From positions 37,661,936 to 37,725,935 of the forward strand of contig CAIIXF020000006.1 of NCBI GenBank assembly GCA_903813345.2: 64,000 bases of DNA. Reading direction: 5' to 3'. The notes under the pieces were generated by a model, which was not told where the DNA came from, did no database searches, and saw only the letters and a list, made by a program, of their open reading frames with translations. Positions 36,303 to 49,100 of this stretch are shown here, piece by piece (the first letter of the stretch is position 1; each line of letters begins with the position of its first letter). This DNA is from Owenia fusiformis (Eukaryota > Annelida > Polychaeta > Sabellida > Oweniidae). The position numbers and the translations under genes are program-made.

Positions 36303-36936
36303 CTAAATGGCGGTTTCAAAATTTTCGAAACACGCTTCGAATACTATTATGTTTTCTGGCGTTTTGATTTATATCAAAGCTTGTTAATTATTCTGGATAG
36401 GTGTAATGAATATGCTTACATCGATTCAAACATCACAGCGACGTGTTATTTTCGAAAACTGACTGGTGAGAAGTTGGGCAAACGGAGGTGGTACGTAGGA
36501 GACGCAAGCTCTGGAACTTCCCCCTCGTGTGATACCACTAAATCTCAAAGAATGGTGCGGTAGAAATGATAACGAGACCAACATTGTCAGATAACTAAAA
36601 TATTGTAATAGATTTCATTAATTTACCGACGGACGTTCAGCATTTTCAGATAAATAAAAAACCTGACATACACAAATGATGTGATTTTTCGTTGTTTGTT
36701 CTTTTAATGGTAATATTGTGATATATTATTCACCATTAACGCAATCCCACGCTGTATGTATGTCCCTAAGTTGTATCTTTTGACGTACAAGGAGACATGT
36801 GGGAAAACTGCATATGCAATCATTTAAAGAACATTTCTATGAATCAAAACATAAAAATATTTCTTTAATGACTAATCAACTCAGGTTGATGATGATTAAA
36901 ATATATTTGTCAACGTTTACAAAAAACGACAGTGGC
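36303..36936. other. Short intergenic stretch before astacin gene 1
   Basis: A plus-strand frame is open from inside the transposon end to 36563, and a GTGAGA donor-like site lies near 36463. No family is recognisable and no acceptor was identified, so I do not call a gene. The remainder is A/T-rich promoter-side sequence. Confidence 0.4.
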
Positions 36937-36944
36937 TATAAAAG
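36937..36944 (+). promoter_or_regulatory. TATA box of astacin gene 1
   Basis: TATAAAAG lies 62 bp before the start codon, giving a short 5' leader if transcription starts about 30 bp downstream. Confidence 0.6.
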
Positions 36945-36998
36945 CTATGTATTCAAATAAATTTTCCTTTATTTTTTTAACTCTGGATTGGTCGAAAC

Positions 36999-39900
36999 AT
37001 GAATTTGCTAACTGTTTTTGGAGTTATTATTCTTTCAGGGTTTCTTTTAGCTATAGTAGCTGATGCCAAGTCACGTAAACCAGAAGTAAGTAAACGTTTT
37101 TATCTAATCATTAATACCTAAATCCGTTATTTTATCTTAAATTGCCAAATCACCCGACAAAATTAAAGAGAAACATAAAAATCTACTTTAATTCAAATGC
37201 TAGTATTTATTATCAAATTAAAAGACTTAAGCCGTCGAATCTCTTTACCAAGTAGTGATTCTTTTAGCATGTCTCAAAAAGGCCCAGCGGGAACTTTCTT
37301 TGCTCGTTTGCAGTGGTGAAATTAACCTTACTGGTTATGTTAGGGACAAAGTATGAGTATTGGGTTTTAGGATGAATAATAGCAGAAGCCGCTAGACCGA
37401 GGCTATTAATTCTCCTAAGACCCAATACGAATGGTTTATCTAACTTAAACCCCATACAGACTCTTATGAAAGCTGAGTTATTCATGATCGAATTTTTTGA
37501 AAACTTGATTTATTTTATTATGACTATGAGGTAAAAGTGTTGAGAAGTGAGTATGCTTCGGTGTGCTTTATTACTTTGATTTGATTTTATGTAAACTATT
37601 GAATGAGTGAATAGGATGTAATAAGTTCAGCTTAAGTGCCCTGCATGTGAGAGTCAATTGTCTTTTGTGCCATGTTGGTTTTGGTTAGCTTGCCAAGTGT
37701 CAATTCCTTAAAAACAACAGAAAAAGAATGCAGTTTCCTTTTTATACAACTGGACATTCTTTAAAATAAACTAGAGCTCATTATATTGTGTTGCGACCTA
37801 AGTGCGGTTTAATATGCTATAAATGTTTGATTAGAAAGATAGAAGGAGGAAATATAGATTTATATATTATTTCAGGTACGCCCTCGACCAAAGCAGGTGA
37901 AATTGAAGTCATGTACAAAATCAGTCTGTGTCGATGCCGACGTAAGTTTTCAGATTCCTCCATATTTGAGCAAGATTCAAGATTTTATTGTGTTTCAAGT
38001 CAAAACAATTGACTTCCTCACAAAATCAATTACCTGACATAACTATACAGTTATACAGTAAAATGCATTTTAGCATTGAATATTAATGACCTTCAGAAAA
38101 AGCTCTTTTTGATATTTCATTTGAATTAATTAAAACATATAATCGAAAGTTTTGCCACTGAAAACTCGCCATAAAACAATATACTTAAGTTGTGTGTTGT
38201 TCATGTATTGTTATAATTTGTATCATTATCTATATTTTTAAACCCTACACATAATCAGACAACTGATTTCCGATGAAGATACATTCAAATATTTGATGAT
38301 TGTTCTTTAGATAGAGTATATTTGAAATATGCTAATTTTAAAAATGGATGTACTGAATATAAATTACACTATAGCCTTTATAATTGCGTATGATAGAAAC
38401 TTAAAACTGCATCACATAATATCCAGGCTTATGAGAATGATGATGATGACACGGAATTTGTAAGAGGAAAAGGAAAGGGAAAGGGAAATGGGAATGGAAA
38501 AGGACGCAGACACAATCATTCCAATAATCCCGAGGAAAAGAACCAAGACCCATGTGAGCAAACAATTTTACCATGATGTACTTGAAAATAGTATATTTAA
38601 ACACAGGAACAGTAGATCTACCCGCCAGCATTTGTTTCAATTTGAAAATCATTTTTATATATTCTCTGGATAAAGATCTCTAAACCCTATACTTTATTCT
38701 TGGAATACTCATGCATTTTTACATGTAAATGTTCTATTAATGTGGATATTATTCATGTTGGTATTCTGATTTATGTCTTGTTAAAATTACAAACATGATT
38801 TCTAATTCACACATAGCTAGGCAAGGTGTGTCCGATTCCAGCCAATCCGAATACAGTATTTGACATATAGAACAGTGTGTGAAATATCAATTACACATGC
38901 AAGGTCACTAGTTAAACAGTTGTCATGGTGATGAATGGACTTAACCCTTGCAAAAGATGTCATTGGAAATCTTTTTGGATGATTTTGTAGAAAAAGTGTT
39001 GCAATGTGTGAAAAGAATTTAAGCCCGAGACTCATTGTATGCTGTGCATTGTAGCTGCTTCATTCCACCCAGGCGTTGTTTCCTAAACTTTGCATTCCCG
39101 CTGTGAGGTCATGTAAAGGTTTTGACTTTGAAACCAACATCTTTATGGTATGATTCAGCAAACAATGCATTGAGTCCTAGGGGCCTAAATCCTTGAATAA
39201 AATACACTGTCCAAAAAACAATAAATGCATGAAACTTCTTGTTATGCATTTTCAGCGTTGGAGGAAGGGGACATACTACCAAGCATAAAAAGGGATGGCA
39301 GGGGTAGGGTAAGTGTCCAATTTCTTAATAACAGCATTTAAAATATCAGTAATAACTTTATTCGTGTTACCATGATTCTTTATAACGTCAATGGTATGGT
39401 TAACATGTAATGAAATAGAGGCCTTCGTCGTAACAGTTAAATGTTATCCGTTTACCGTCTTTGTCGAGTATGTTTTATTGTTTTTATTACATGAAGTTTT
39501 TCTTAAAATATTCGCGAAACATTCTGGCATTGCAACGATTTCGTTGAATAATTTAGTACTAATAGACTTGAGACAGTTTTTGATGCGATCGTTATTTGTT
39601 GGTTAAAATTATATCTTTATATTCTCTTAGTTTCGCCGCAATGCTATGGCAATAGATCCATATGATGACCGCTGGACAGGGGGAAAGGTCCCATACATAA
39701 TACGTCCAGAATTTAGTAAGTTCACAGTAAACATTTTGAATTGAAAAAGTAACATCATTTATGATTCTCCGATGTTATTTTAATATAAAAATACTAAACT
39801 TATTAGTAAACATTTTGAATTGGATTCATCATTACATTGGAATGATATAAAAGACAACACTTATTGATACACATAATGATTGAAATTCACTCGACGTGTA

Positions 39901-42900
39901 AAATGTTCAATGGATTGAACAAAATATATGTAGATAAAAACGAAATTACCATTGCGTTGTTTAATGTGATATTTCAGATGATAATTTCAAAAACACTGAG
40001 TTCATTAAAATGCAAAATTGCAAAAGTCTCCATGGTTTCTGATTAGCTGCAGATGATTGCATTAATATTAATCGTTGATTTTTCATGATTTTAGCCGATG
40101 AGGATAAAAAAGTTATTCAAGCAGCGATGGAACACATAGAAATGAAAACACAGACAGACGCTACAAAGTGTATAGAATTTGTGCAAAGGACTACAGAAAT
40201 TTCTTATCTCGAGATTAAGAAAGAAGCTGGGTAACTAGAATTGTCATATACAAAGGTTAAAGGTGCAACAATTAGTGCAGGGGGGGCATTCAACGATCAC
40301 CGACCAGTGTCAAAATATATTTAAGTTTGGATATTCCATCAAGACTAACATTTTTATAATCTTCAAAAAAATCCCCTGGATGAACATTATTTCAGCTGAT
40401 ATTCCACGAGGTGTATGTTAAAAATCTTTACGTGGGACTCCTTTTATAGAAGCTTTGAACTGAATTAACACTTCTTTATGCTGACTTTGATAGTTTATCC
40501 ATACATTTAAAAAAAAGGTATGTCAAAGAAGATGTAAAGTCAAATATTGACCTGATAGCTCAAACAAAATTAAAAATTCGAATTTTCTCTCAACAGGCCT
40601 TGTTGCCCCTTTAACATAAATATTCATATACTACATATAGTAAAACAATCAATAGTTTGATTTTAGAGTCACAAACGCGCATCATAGTCATGGACAACTT
40701 TTATCTCCTTCTCGATTTATTAGACTTGTTCCTACGGTTCCGTACAGTGCATTGCAGTACAGTACGTTGCAAAAAAGTGCATTGCAGTACAGTGCATTGC
40801 AGCACAGTACGTTGCAATAACGTACATTGCAGTACAGTGCATCGCAGTACAGTATATTGCAGTACAGTGCGTCGCAAAAAAGTGCATTGCAGTAGAGTGC
40901 ATTGCAATAAAGTGCATTGCGGTACAGTGCATTGCAGTACAGTACATTGCAGTACATTACATTACAACAGTCTAGTGCAACATTTTGTGTTATTTAAAAA
41001 TGGTTGACATTCAATGTTTTCCATATTTTTTTCATGTAGGTGCTCGTCGTACGTTGGGAATTACTGGTTTCTTGATGCGCAGCCAGTTAACCTTGACACT
41101 TACTGCATTAAATACGGACCAGGGGTAGCGGTCCACGAAATGTTACACGCATTAGGGTTCCACCATGAGCATATGCGTACTGACAGGGATAATTATGTGA
41201 CAATTAACTTTGACAACGTAAACCCAGGTACTTTTGACTGAGTAGTTTTCACTTCAAAAATAAACAAGAAGTTTTTATCGATAAAAAACCTTCGCAATTA
41301 TACTTAAAGGACAACTGAAATAGCTTTTCTCAACTTGCAGCTACAAAAATGCGGTTTTCTCAATTGTAAGCCCAACGTAGAGTTCTTGCGATAGTCATTA
41401 TAAAATAAATGTTAGATAACTGCTAACGGTCATAAATAACGAAATAAAACTAACTGATCAATCAAATTGGCCCCCACGTGATAAGTAACGTCATATACAA
41501 AATATAGCTTTGGTTTATTGGTTCCTTAGTAATCACAACGTCACGGCAACCATAGGATTGTAGTGTAAACAAAAACAAATCATTTTGGCATTATGACGTT
41601 ATGAGCCACGTGGGGACCAGTGAGAGATCACGTGGGGGCCAATAACGTCACAACCAATTCGAATATTGCTTATTAAGCAGCTATAACGATCGTTAGAGTG
41701 AAATAGTTTTCGCACTACTGATGAGAAAACATGTCCAAATACATTTATCAAAAAATTATATTGATTCCTTTAGGTTAAAAAATACCATTTCATATCTGCT
41801 TTAAGGAATATTGGGAATATGTCTTTACCATGGATAGTTACACTATGGTGTATTGTTACGTGTCTTTCTCATGTTGCCACTTGTGCAATCATATTTCAAG
41901 ACATGCATGTTAAGTCATTAGAGAAAAGAAATGCGGAACGTGCGCTATGTTTGCCTCTAATCTTTTTTGTTTTGTATTCTTCGGATTCGCTTATTATTGT
42001 TTTTCGTAATATGGTAAATATCGTAAATGTATAAAGCTATAAAATATTATGAAAAACTTGTACAAACATGCATTTATATGCGTTTATATTCCAACCACAA
42101 GTGGTGACATGTTGTTATAATCTCCAACTTTTTCTGGATGGTATTCGGCGTTCGGCGTTCTCCGGTTGGCGTTCGGAGTTCGGCGTCTGTAACAAATCAC
42201 AGGTGGTTACATTTTGCATATTGCCGGATTATTTTATATTGTCATTTCAGAGAGGGTTAAGAATTTCGAAAAGCTGGCCGATAGTCACAACTACGAGCCT
42301 TACGACTATGCGAGTATTCTGCACTACAGTTCCGATGCCTTTTCTAAACAATTGGCCAGTGGGCACACTATTGAGGCAAAGGATAGCTCAAAAACTGACT
42401 TAATCGGACAACGTCTTGCGCTTTCAAACAAAGATATCAGAGAGATTCAGAAGTTGTATGGATGTCCAGGTAGACTTACTTTAAAACACTTAAATATCAC
42501 AGCATCTATATAATTTTCGGGTGTTTGCAAGGTGTACAATAATCGCGAAAATAAAATCCATTTGAAAATTTGATGCTTTACTGTAATGCCCTCAGATAGG
42601 TCGAAATTCCTCTGGAATAGCGGAAATAGAATATCTGAGGCAAAAATGAGCTAATATCTGGAAAAGTTTTGGGAGTAGATGTATTAAGAATATATTTGAA
42701 ACGGCACTTACTTTGTGGTTGCCATGGTAACATTTGTAATGGTCACAATCAACACATTTTCCACACACACTACATAAAAATTGTGTTTTAAATCAGTGAA
42801 ATTAATTTCACCGTATTATGATCACACATTAATATTTTAATCATTTTATTCTGATTCCAACAGTTTGCCGTCAGGGAGCCTAATTAGTACAATTAAATGA

Positions 42901-45522
42901 TAATTTAATTAGTCCAATTAAAGGGATATGTTTCATAACTTACTTAGAAACATCCCTTAATTAGCTTAATTAGGCTAATCATCTATTGATTCTTATTAAA
43001 TTAAGGAGGGACATACGTCCTAAAGATATTTTATTGTTTGGCTTACCTTAATATGTTTAATTGTTATCTATTTTACCCTAAATTTCTTGGTTCAAGGGTG
43101 GGATGTGGGTTCTTTTCAGAAGTCATACTTCTTTGAAGTTCAGTGGAATAATGAAGTCCCAGTTACCTCGTGACCTTGACATCAGTCATGTGATCTTTGT
43201 CCAGGGGATGGATCATTCTTACTTCATTTTATTATACTTTCAGATGTACTACTCCCCTCAACAAACTGTTTATAATTTCATAAATCTAATTATTGCATAA
43301 TTATTATTTATTATTTCAGTCACACCAGCGGTCGATCCACCCGTTGTAGGTAAACCTATTTGTGGTATTTTTTATTGTATAGATGTATGATCTGTAGCAG
43401 TTTAGCTCAGAACTTACAAATACCTTGTGACTAAATGAGAAAATTCTGAGTTAAAATTGGTATGTTTTACAGTTGAATGAATGATGTGTCTCAATAAACG
43501 TTTATTTATCCAAGACAGTACATTTTGACGACTTATGACTCCCGTCACACCGGGCCGTGCACACGGTCTGTTGTCTTTCTAGTTTTTACTTTACTTCTTC
43601 TACTATACATACCCGAGAACCGTTGGAGTATTTGTAGTCTCCTAGAAGTGTAATATTTGATTATCATTTTGAATAGCAAATGCGTCTTCCGGCGTTTTAA
43701 ATTGTTAGAATAGCTCTATTTCATCATGCATGATGGTTTGTTCATCGTTTTAGATTCGTTTTGCACCAACGAGGAGTCAGATACTCTATGTACTTTTGTG
43801 AACTTAAACGAGGAGTGTTGGACCGCTCTTCCTATTACGGATGATACAAGGCCGGACTATGAAATGACGCTCTGGGATTATTTCAAAGGTAATCACGGGA
43901 AAACGAGAAAGTCCGAGAATTGCTACTGCTTGGTTCGAGAAAGTTCGAGACTTGTTTTGCTTTTCATGAAAAGCACTGTTTTTGTTCTTACTTAACTGAA
44001 AGGACTGTGTAATTTTATCTTTTAAAATATGAGTACATGTAAGAATACTACAGCATGGGTAACGCCCAAGGAGGATTGGAAGCCAGGGTTCCAACTCGAT
44101 ATTCTTTAATCTCCACGCATGCGTCATTTGCTATTCGTGTCTGTATAATTTGTACGACTGCATGGAGAATGACCCGATACTCTCCAACAAAGCTATCGCT
44201 AGGTGATTGTTTTGCAGAATATCGGTGTTGCATTCTGGGAGCCAATCCTCCTTGGGTAACGCCATTGAATTTGAATCAGTAATTAACTGATTTTTTCTGA
44301 TGCACCGACATACTATTGATCCTCTCAAAAACGATAACTGCGATCTAGAAAGAATGAATACCTACTTTCTTTTTAGGAACGGCGCTTCAAATGGACCCAT
44401 CAAAATTGAAGCCGGGTACCGTTGGTCGCTTCCAGATGAACGGGGTACCCGCGAACACATATTGCTTTGCAATCAACTACTACATGTTTGGTGCAAATGG
44501 AAAACTTGAGGTGTATGTAATAAGTAGCACTGGACGGGAGCTGACTGTGCATACTATTCAAGGGCCATTACCCGAAGACACATGGTATTTCAAATATGTC
44601 ACATTACTGCAAGCGGACACATTTTCGGTAAGTTATCCAACACAGTTTCGTGGAAAAGTTACTAGAATGTGGCACTTAAAGAAGGCAATCATTTTCGTTG
44701 GTCAAAAATAGAGCTCCGTGTCAAGAATGTTCCATGCGCCAAAATTGTTTACACTTTACAAAACATCATTTTACAATTTGCATGTATGTACATGTATAGT
44801 ACGAAAATTCAGATACAAACGAGTTTACAACAAGGAGGATAGGCTCGATATTCGACCTTGACCTTGGTCGATGACAACATTGAGAATGTAGTTATTTTCT
44901 GATATTATAACTGACTTTTAATTCTGATTTACTATTTATGTACTAACATCTTGATCACTTCCTGTGTGTTTTGAATTTTTGTTTGGAAATACGACAAAAA
45001 ATTCGCAATTCAAATTTTGAAGGGAGAAAATGGCGAACATTTTGATTTTGAATTTTCTAATCAGGACATGACTGCGTGATTATAAAGTCAAAGTCATAAC
45101 ACCGTATTTGGAAAGAATATCGATATTGCATTCTGGGAGTATTACCTCACATGCCAATAAGGAAGTGAGGTAGCAACTATCAAAAAGTAATTAGCAATAT
45201 ATTAGCTGATCGACTGAAAATTTTTGATTTAAGTTAAAAACAAAAAAATATATTGGTCCGGCTATGGATGTTTATAATCATTTGTATTGTAATGCGGTAG
45301 TTAGTATACCAGAGAAATGATTATCACACGAATCGCCAAACGAAACATTATAGTCTGCATGTCAATGCATTTAATTATAAAGTTCCGTTCTTTGTGTTGT
45401 AGGTTGGACTTAAGGGAACAATGGGAACGGTTGGAAAAATGCTAATTGATGACATTAACCTATTCACGATGCCAGAATCTGGCTTTTGTGACGATTTCAT
45501 GCTTGACAAGAGACGGAGATGA
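36999..45522 (+). CDS. Secreted astacin-family metalloprotease with MAM domain, gene 1 (498 aa)
   Basis: Twelve exons: 36999-37085, 37876-37941, 38427-38553, 39256-39308, 39631-39715, 40095-40230, 41040-41227, 42251-42469, 43320-43349, 43754-43888, 44377-44627, 45403-45522; total 1497 bp with every phase consistent. Residues 1-23 are a signal peptide. The propeptide has a Gly/Lys-rich stretch and EEGD (Asp99), where astacins carry their FxGD aspartate switch. Basic GRGRFRR precedes the mature domain. The zinc site is HEMLHALGFHHE (His217, Glu218, His221, His227). The Met-turn reads SILHY (269-273), with Leu where astacins have Met; Tyr273 is kept. A MAM-type adhesion domain covers about 331-495. 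Overall order is meprin-like without a membrane anchor. Likely an extracellular endopeptidase with an altered Met-turn. Confidence 0.9.
40736..40975. repeat. Minisatellite in intron 6 of astacin gene 1
   Basis: Units of the type GTACAGTGCATTGCA, 10-15 bp, are repeated for about 240 bp. Spurious Cys-rich open frames on both strands result from it. Confidence 0.9.
41465..41642. repeat. Inverted repeat TTGGCCCCCACGTGAT in intron 7
   Basis: A 16-bp sequence and its complement lie 146 bp apart, with ACGTCA motifs nearby on both sides. Weak pairing may extend outward. It is possibly an old MITE; no target duplication found. Confidence 0.5.
42886..42985. repeat. A/T-rich hairpin in intron 8
   Basis: CCTAATTAGTACAATTAA, then AATTAAAGGGATATGTTTC, face GAAACATCCCTTAATT and TAATTAGGCTAAT. 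The two nested pairs could form a small hairpin of unknown origin. Confidence 0.45.
44067..44254. mobile_element. hAT-like MITE with perfect 9-bp flanking repeat, intron 10
   Basis: The 188-bp element has ends CAAGGAGGATTGG in inverted orientation. GGTAACGCC lies directly outside both ends (44058-44066 and 44255-44263). An 8-bp duplication plus one chance base would fit hAT elements, whose ends often start with CA. Related wording (ATATTGCATTCTGGGAG) recurs at about 45120-45140. Confidence 0.85.
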
Positions 45523-45618
45523 TTGCGCATGCGCTTCTGACGTACTATGTTTGCTGACTTTAACTACCGTTCTGCTGAGGCAACATATATTATATGTCTT
45601 TATTTATGATTTAAGTTC

Positions 45619-45624
45619 AATAAA
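45619..45624 (+). terminator. Poly(A) signal of astacin gene 1
   Basis: AATAAA lies 96 bp after the stop codon at 45520-45522. Confidence 0.6.
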
Positions 45625-46060
45625 TTATTATCTGCAAAGTTCAACGTTTTTTGATATATGGTCTCTAGGTGTAGGTCTATGTGTAATCTTGAGCAAATGA
45701 CTACGATGCAATAATCCAAACAAAATGAGATAATAATGACACTCATCCTCATGGCATCAAACATATTTTTGTGCCATGGATAAAGATGCTTTTTATAAAG
45801 ATCTTCACGGGCTTAGCTTATTGCTGTACATGTGAAACATCAGAATGATGACGGGAGGCCCATCTTTAGCATTAAATACTCATCCCATTTAAATTTCAAT
45901 TATTTATCGGTATGACGTTTTCTCACGTTAATAAAAACCGCGTTAGCATTGTATCTTTCTAATTACTCTTTTACAAAGACATTAAGGTACTTTATATTTA
46001 CCTTTTGACTCGTAATCCGTATTCACTAATACGTTGGGTATTACGTTTTCCTTTTAGTCT
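45625..46060. other. Intergenic stretch between astacin genes 1 and 2
   Basis: Nothing recognised beyond presumed promoter sequence of gene 2. The two genes are under 600 bp apart, in the same orientation. Confidence 0.45.
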
Positions 46061-46068
46061 TATATATA
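46061..46068 (+). promoter_or_regulatory. TATA-like element of astacin gene 2
   Basis: TATATATA lies 54 bp before the start codon of gene 2, matching the position of the TATA box in gene 1. Confidence 0.5.
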
Positions 46069-46114
46069 CATAGTTTGTCAGATCTCAAGAGAACATAGTT
46101 CAAGAAGTGACAAA

Positions 46115-49100
46115 ATGTGTTCAATGGGATATCTATTTGCTGTTATTATTACGTCCTTGGCACTTCGTGATTTAACAGTTCGAGCGGGTGTTATTGACAA
46201 TGGTGCTAAAGTGGTAAGTACATTCATTCCAAATGCGTTAAGAAACCTGTTTCAGAAAAGTAATCTGCTCTATTGAAGCGAATCCGTTTATCTTGGTTTC
46301 AGAAAATATACAAAGAAATACATGTAGCACAAAAAGGCATAATTGTTTTATCACAATTATTCAGGTATATTTCTCACTCTCTGACGTTCAATGCTGTAGT
46401 ACCAATTAAGATAACTGGACATAACTTAAGGTCAGCGGGTGCATACTTCATTACCAATATCCTAGTCTTGAAGATACACACCATTATTTATTGCCCATAG
46501 AATTTTGCAACACATTCTCTATACATACGATATTATTGGGTAAATGGAGTTTTACTTTACATACGATGAACAAGTAAACAAAAAAGTGCCCCGGGAATAC
46601 ATGAGTAAATTGCACCAGACGAACTGACAGGCAGGGGATAACTGACCCTGACGGCACAGCAATATCATTTAGTAATGTTTTAATGAAATGCGTCACACTA
46701 TTTATTTTACGGTAAATTTTATGAAATTGAATCAAAATTGAAGTCGCGTATAGGCTATCACTTGGGCTAATCAATGAGTAAAGAATATGACTGTAAAATT
46801 AATTCATCGTTTTTGTTATTACTTTCGCAAGCGCCTTTGTCTTTTTCCGTTCTTTGTCCGCATCCAATGCTTCTTTGCTGTTCTCAACGAACGCCATGAG
46901 TCCTTTAGACATAAAATATGGTTTCCTAACCCCATCGTTTCTTTCACAGTCCTCGCAAAAACACAAAAATATCGTATCGATCGTCATCTCATAGACTTGT
47001 AGGAAGCAGTGTGAAATAAAGAAGGCAAAACTACATGCAAAGAGTAATGGCACCCAGAAAAAGTTCAGCCCTGCTGTGGTTTGTACAATCTTAATGAATT
47101 CAAGTCCTACAATTCCGACAATCGCCACAGTTCCAACTTTGGCGAGGAAAAGTACGAAGAATCCGACGGAATTTATTGCGGCGACTCTGAGCACATTCGC
47201 CACAAGCAGTAGAAACGCTTTCTTCGCAGATTTGCAGAAACTGTATCCATATATTGCGATCTCGATGTACGCATTCCTGTTGAGATATTTCAGGAATTTT
47301 TCAAAGCACCATAGCAAACACTTGAGGCACTTTAGTATGAATTTGGCGACTGCTCCAACACCTGGCTTGTTATTCACCTTTTGATGAATGTACCCTAAAA
47401 TCATCCTTGCAAGCTGCACGATGGCGATTATTAACGAACCAAACGCAACTGATCCAAGATGGTAGCATATCAATCGTTTGAGTGATGCACAGATTGGAAA
47501 TCCCATCTTTGACTTATCACGCTTGAAATACCAAGTAGCAATGGCTCCGGCGATTACTACTTGTTGGCAGGCAAGGATAAACTGGCTTATCCAAAGCATA
47601 CCGAACACGTGGTACCATTTTGTGTAGAAAAGAATTTTATCGGCCTCATACGTTACGACATCATCTTTGACGATAGGTGGCGCAGATGTGTGCATCCAGG
47701 CAAATATGTACAGAAGCCCACCTATCGTTCCAATTAGAATGATTATTGTCCAAATCGGTTGAAACAAAAGCATCGGTATTTTGCCCAATGCGCTCCCTGC
47801 CTCCATGAAAAGTTGTACGACCAATTGTATTCTTTTTCTCATCACCAGCATGACTAGGCACACGATTAATGCTATCCCAGATACCACACTGGCGTAGATG
47901 AGCCAGGTTTGTCGAGTTTCTATGTCCACCGAAGTTACCAATGATGCGTCTTTCAACTCGGTCTCTTTTACGTATGAAAAGTAACCATACCAATTGTACC
48001 AACAATATGCACTTGCCGCTAAAGATCCTAGTACACAACCGATTACCATTATCCAAATAAGAAGACAGGCGAAGAATTTGAGCAGGAATATTACAATCAA
48101 GGATATCCCGAATGCGATGGCACATAAGTAAAGGATAATCTGCCAGCAGTTGCTTATATCCGAGCAAACTTTTGCGACGAAATCTGCATCCAGTGAGTTA
48201 AGGATTGTTGAAAAAGAGCTTATGACAGATTTGCCAACCTTTATAAGGGTCTTTGGTATGCATCTATTGACAAGCGATACGTGAGGTTCAATAGGCGTGG
48301 CCGGACACTCATCGTCCGCTATTAGATGTGCGTTAGGATACGTTCCAACTAGTTTGTCGTAACGACATAATTTCACACCATGAGTGGTCGCAAGATCCGA
48401 GAGATCCGATGATGTAACACTCGGGCAATCACTTACGCAGATACGCAACGACTGGACCAGGGGATTAGCGAGTGAAGTAAAGTCGAAATAGTACACCTTT
48501 GTTTTTTGAGTCATATCACGTCCAGAATGTTGGGCATCTGGAATGCCTATATTTGGCTGAGCACAAACATTACCCCAACTGTCGGTTCCATGTAATAACT
48601 TGTTTGGATTTCCACCAAGGAAAGCAAGAAAAGAAAAATATCCCATTCCTCCGATAAATGCTATCATTATCAGTAAGAACAATACGTCTCTGCAGCTGCG
48701 GTCCTCCAACGGGCCATCGAATTCATCTTCTTCAATTTGGTCATCGTTTGCTGACTTTACTTTGGTATTGATAGGCTCAATTTTTGTTTCACGTGAACAA
48801 CAGCAACCTCCCATGATCGTAATTGATTCAGTCGAAATATGCAAACTTTATCACACACTTTTCTTCTCATATTCTCTCATCCTTTCTGATCGATATTCAA
48901 ACATGGCGGCAAAACAAAATAGATTTGTGACGTATGTTATGACGTTATTCAGATTGTCATGGAAACTTTACTTCAAAGAGAAAATAATAACAGTTCAAAT
49001 CGTGATATAACAACAGGGTTTACGTCGGTCGTCACAAAAGTCTCGAACTTTTTGTTTTTGCTCTTATCCAAGGAAGTCATATTTCCATTTGTTCTATAAT

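Noticed and set aside
36210-36563. 117-codon open frame across the transposon's right end
   Set aside because: It starts inside the transposon terminus, so the first part cannot be a host gene; no family or acceptor found for the rest.
40657-41007. Cys/Ser/Val/His-rich open frames in astacin gene 1 intron 6
   Set aside because: They are products of the GTACAGTGCATTGCA minisatellite.
48812-48844. Start of the SLC44-like protein at the upstream Met
   Set aside because: Not excluded, but the inner Met gives the MGGCCC N-terminus resembling CTL proteins; the upstream ten residues show no family likeness.
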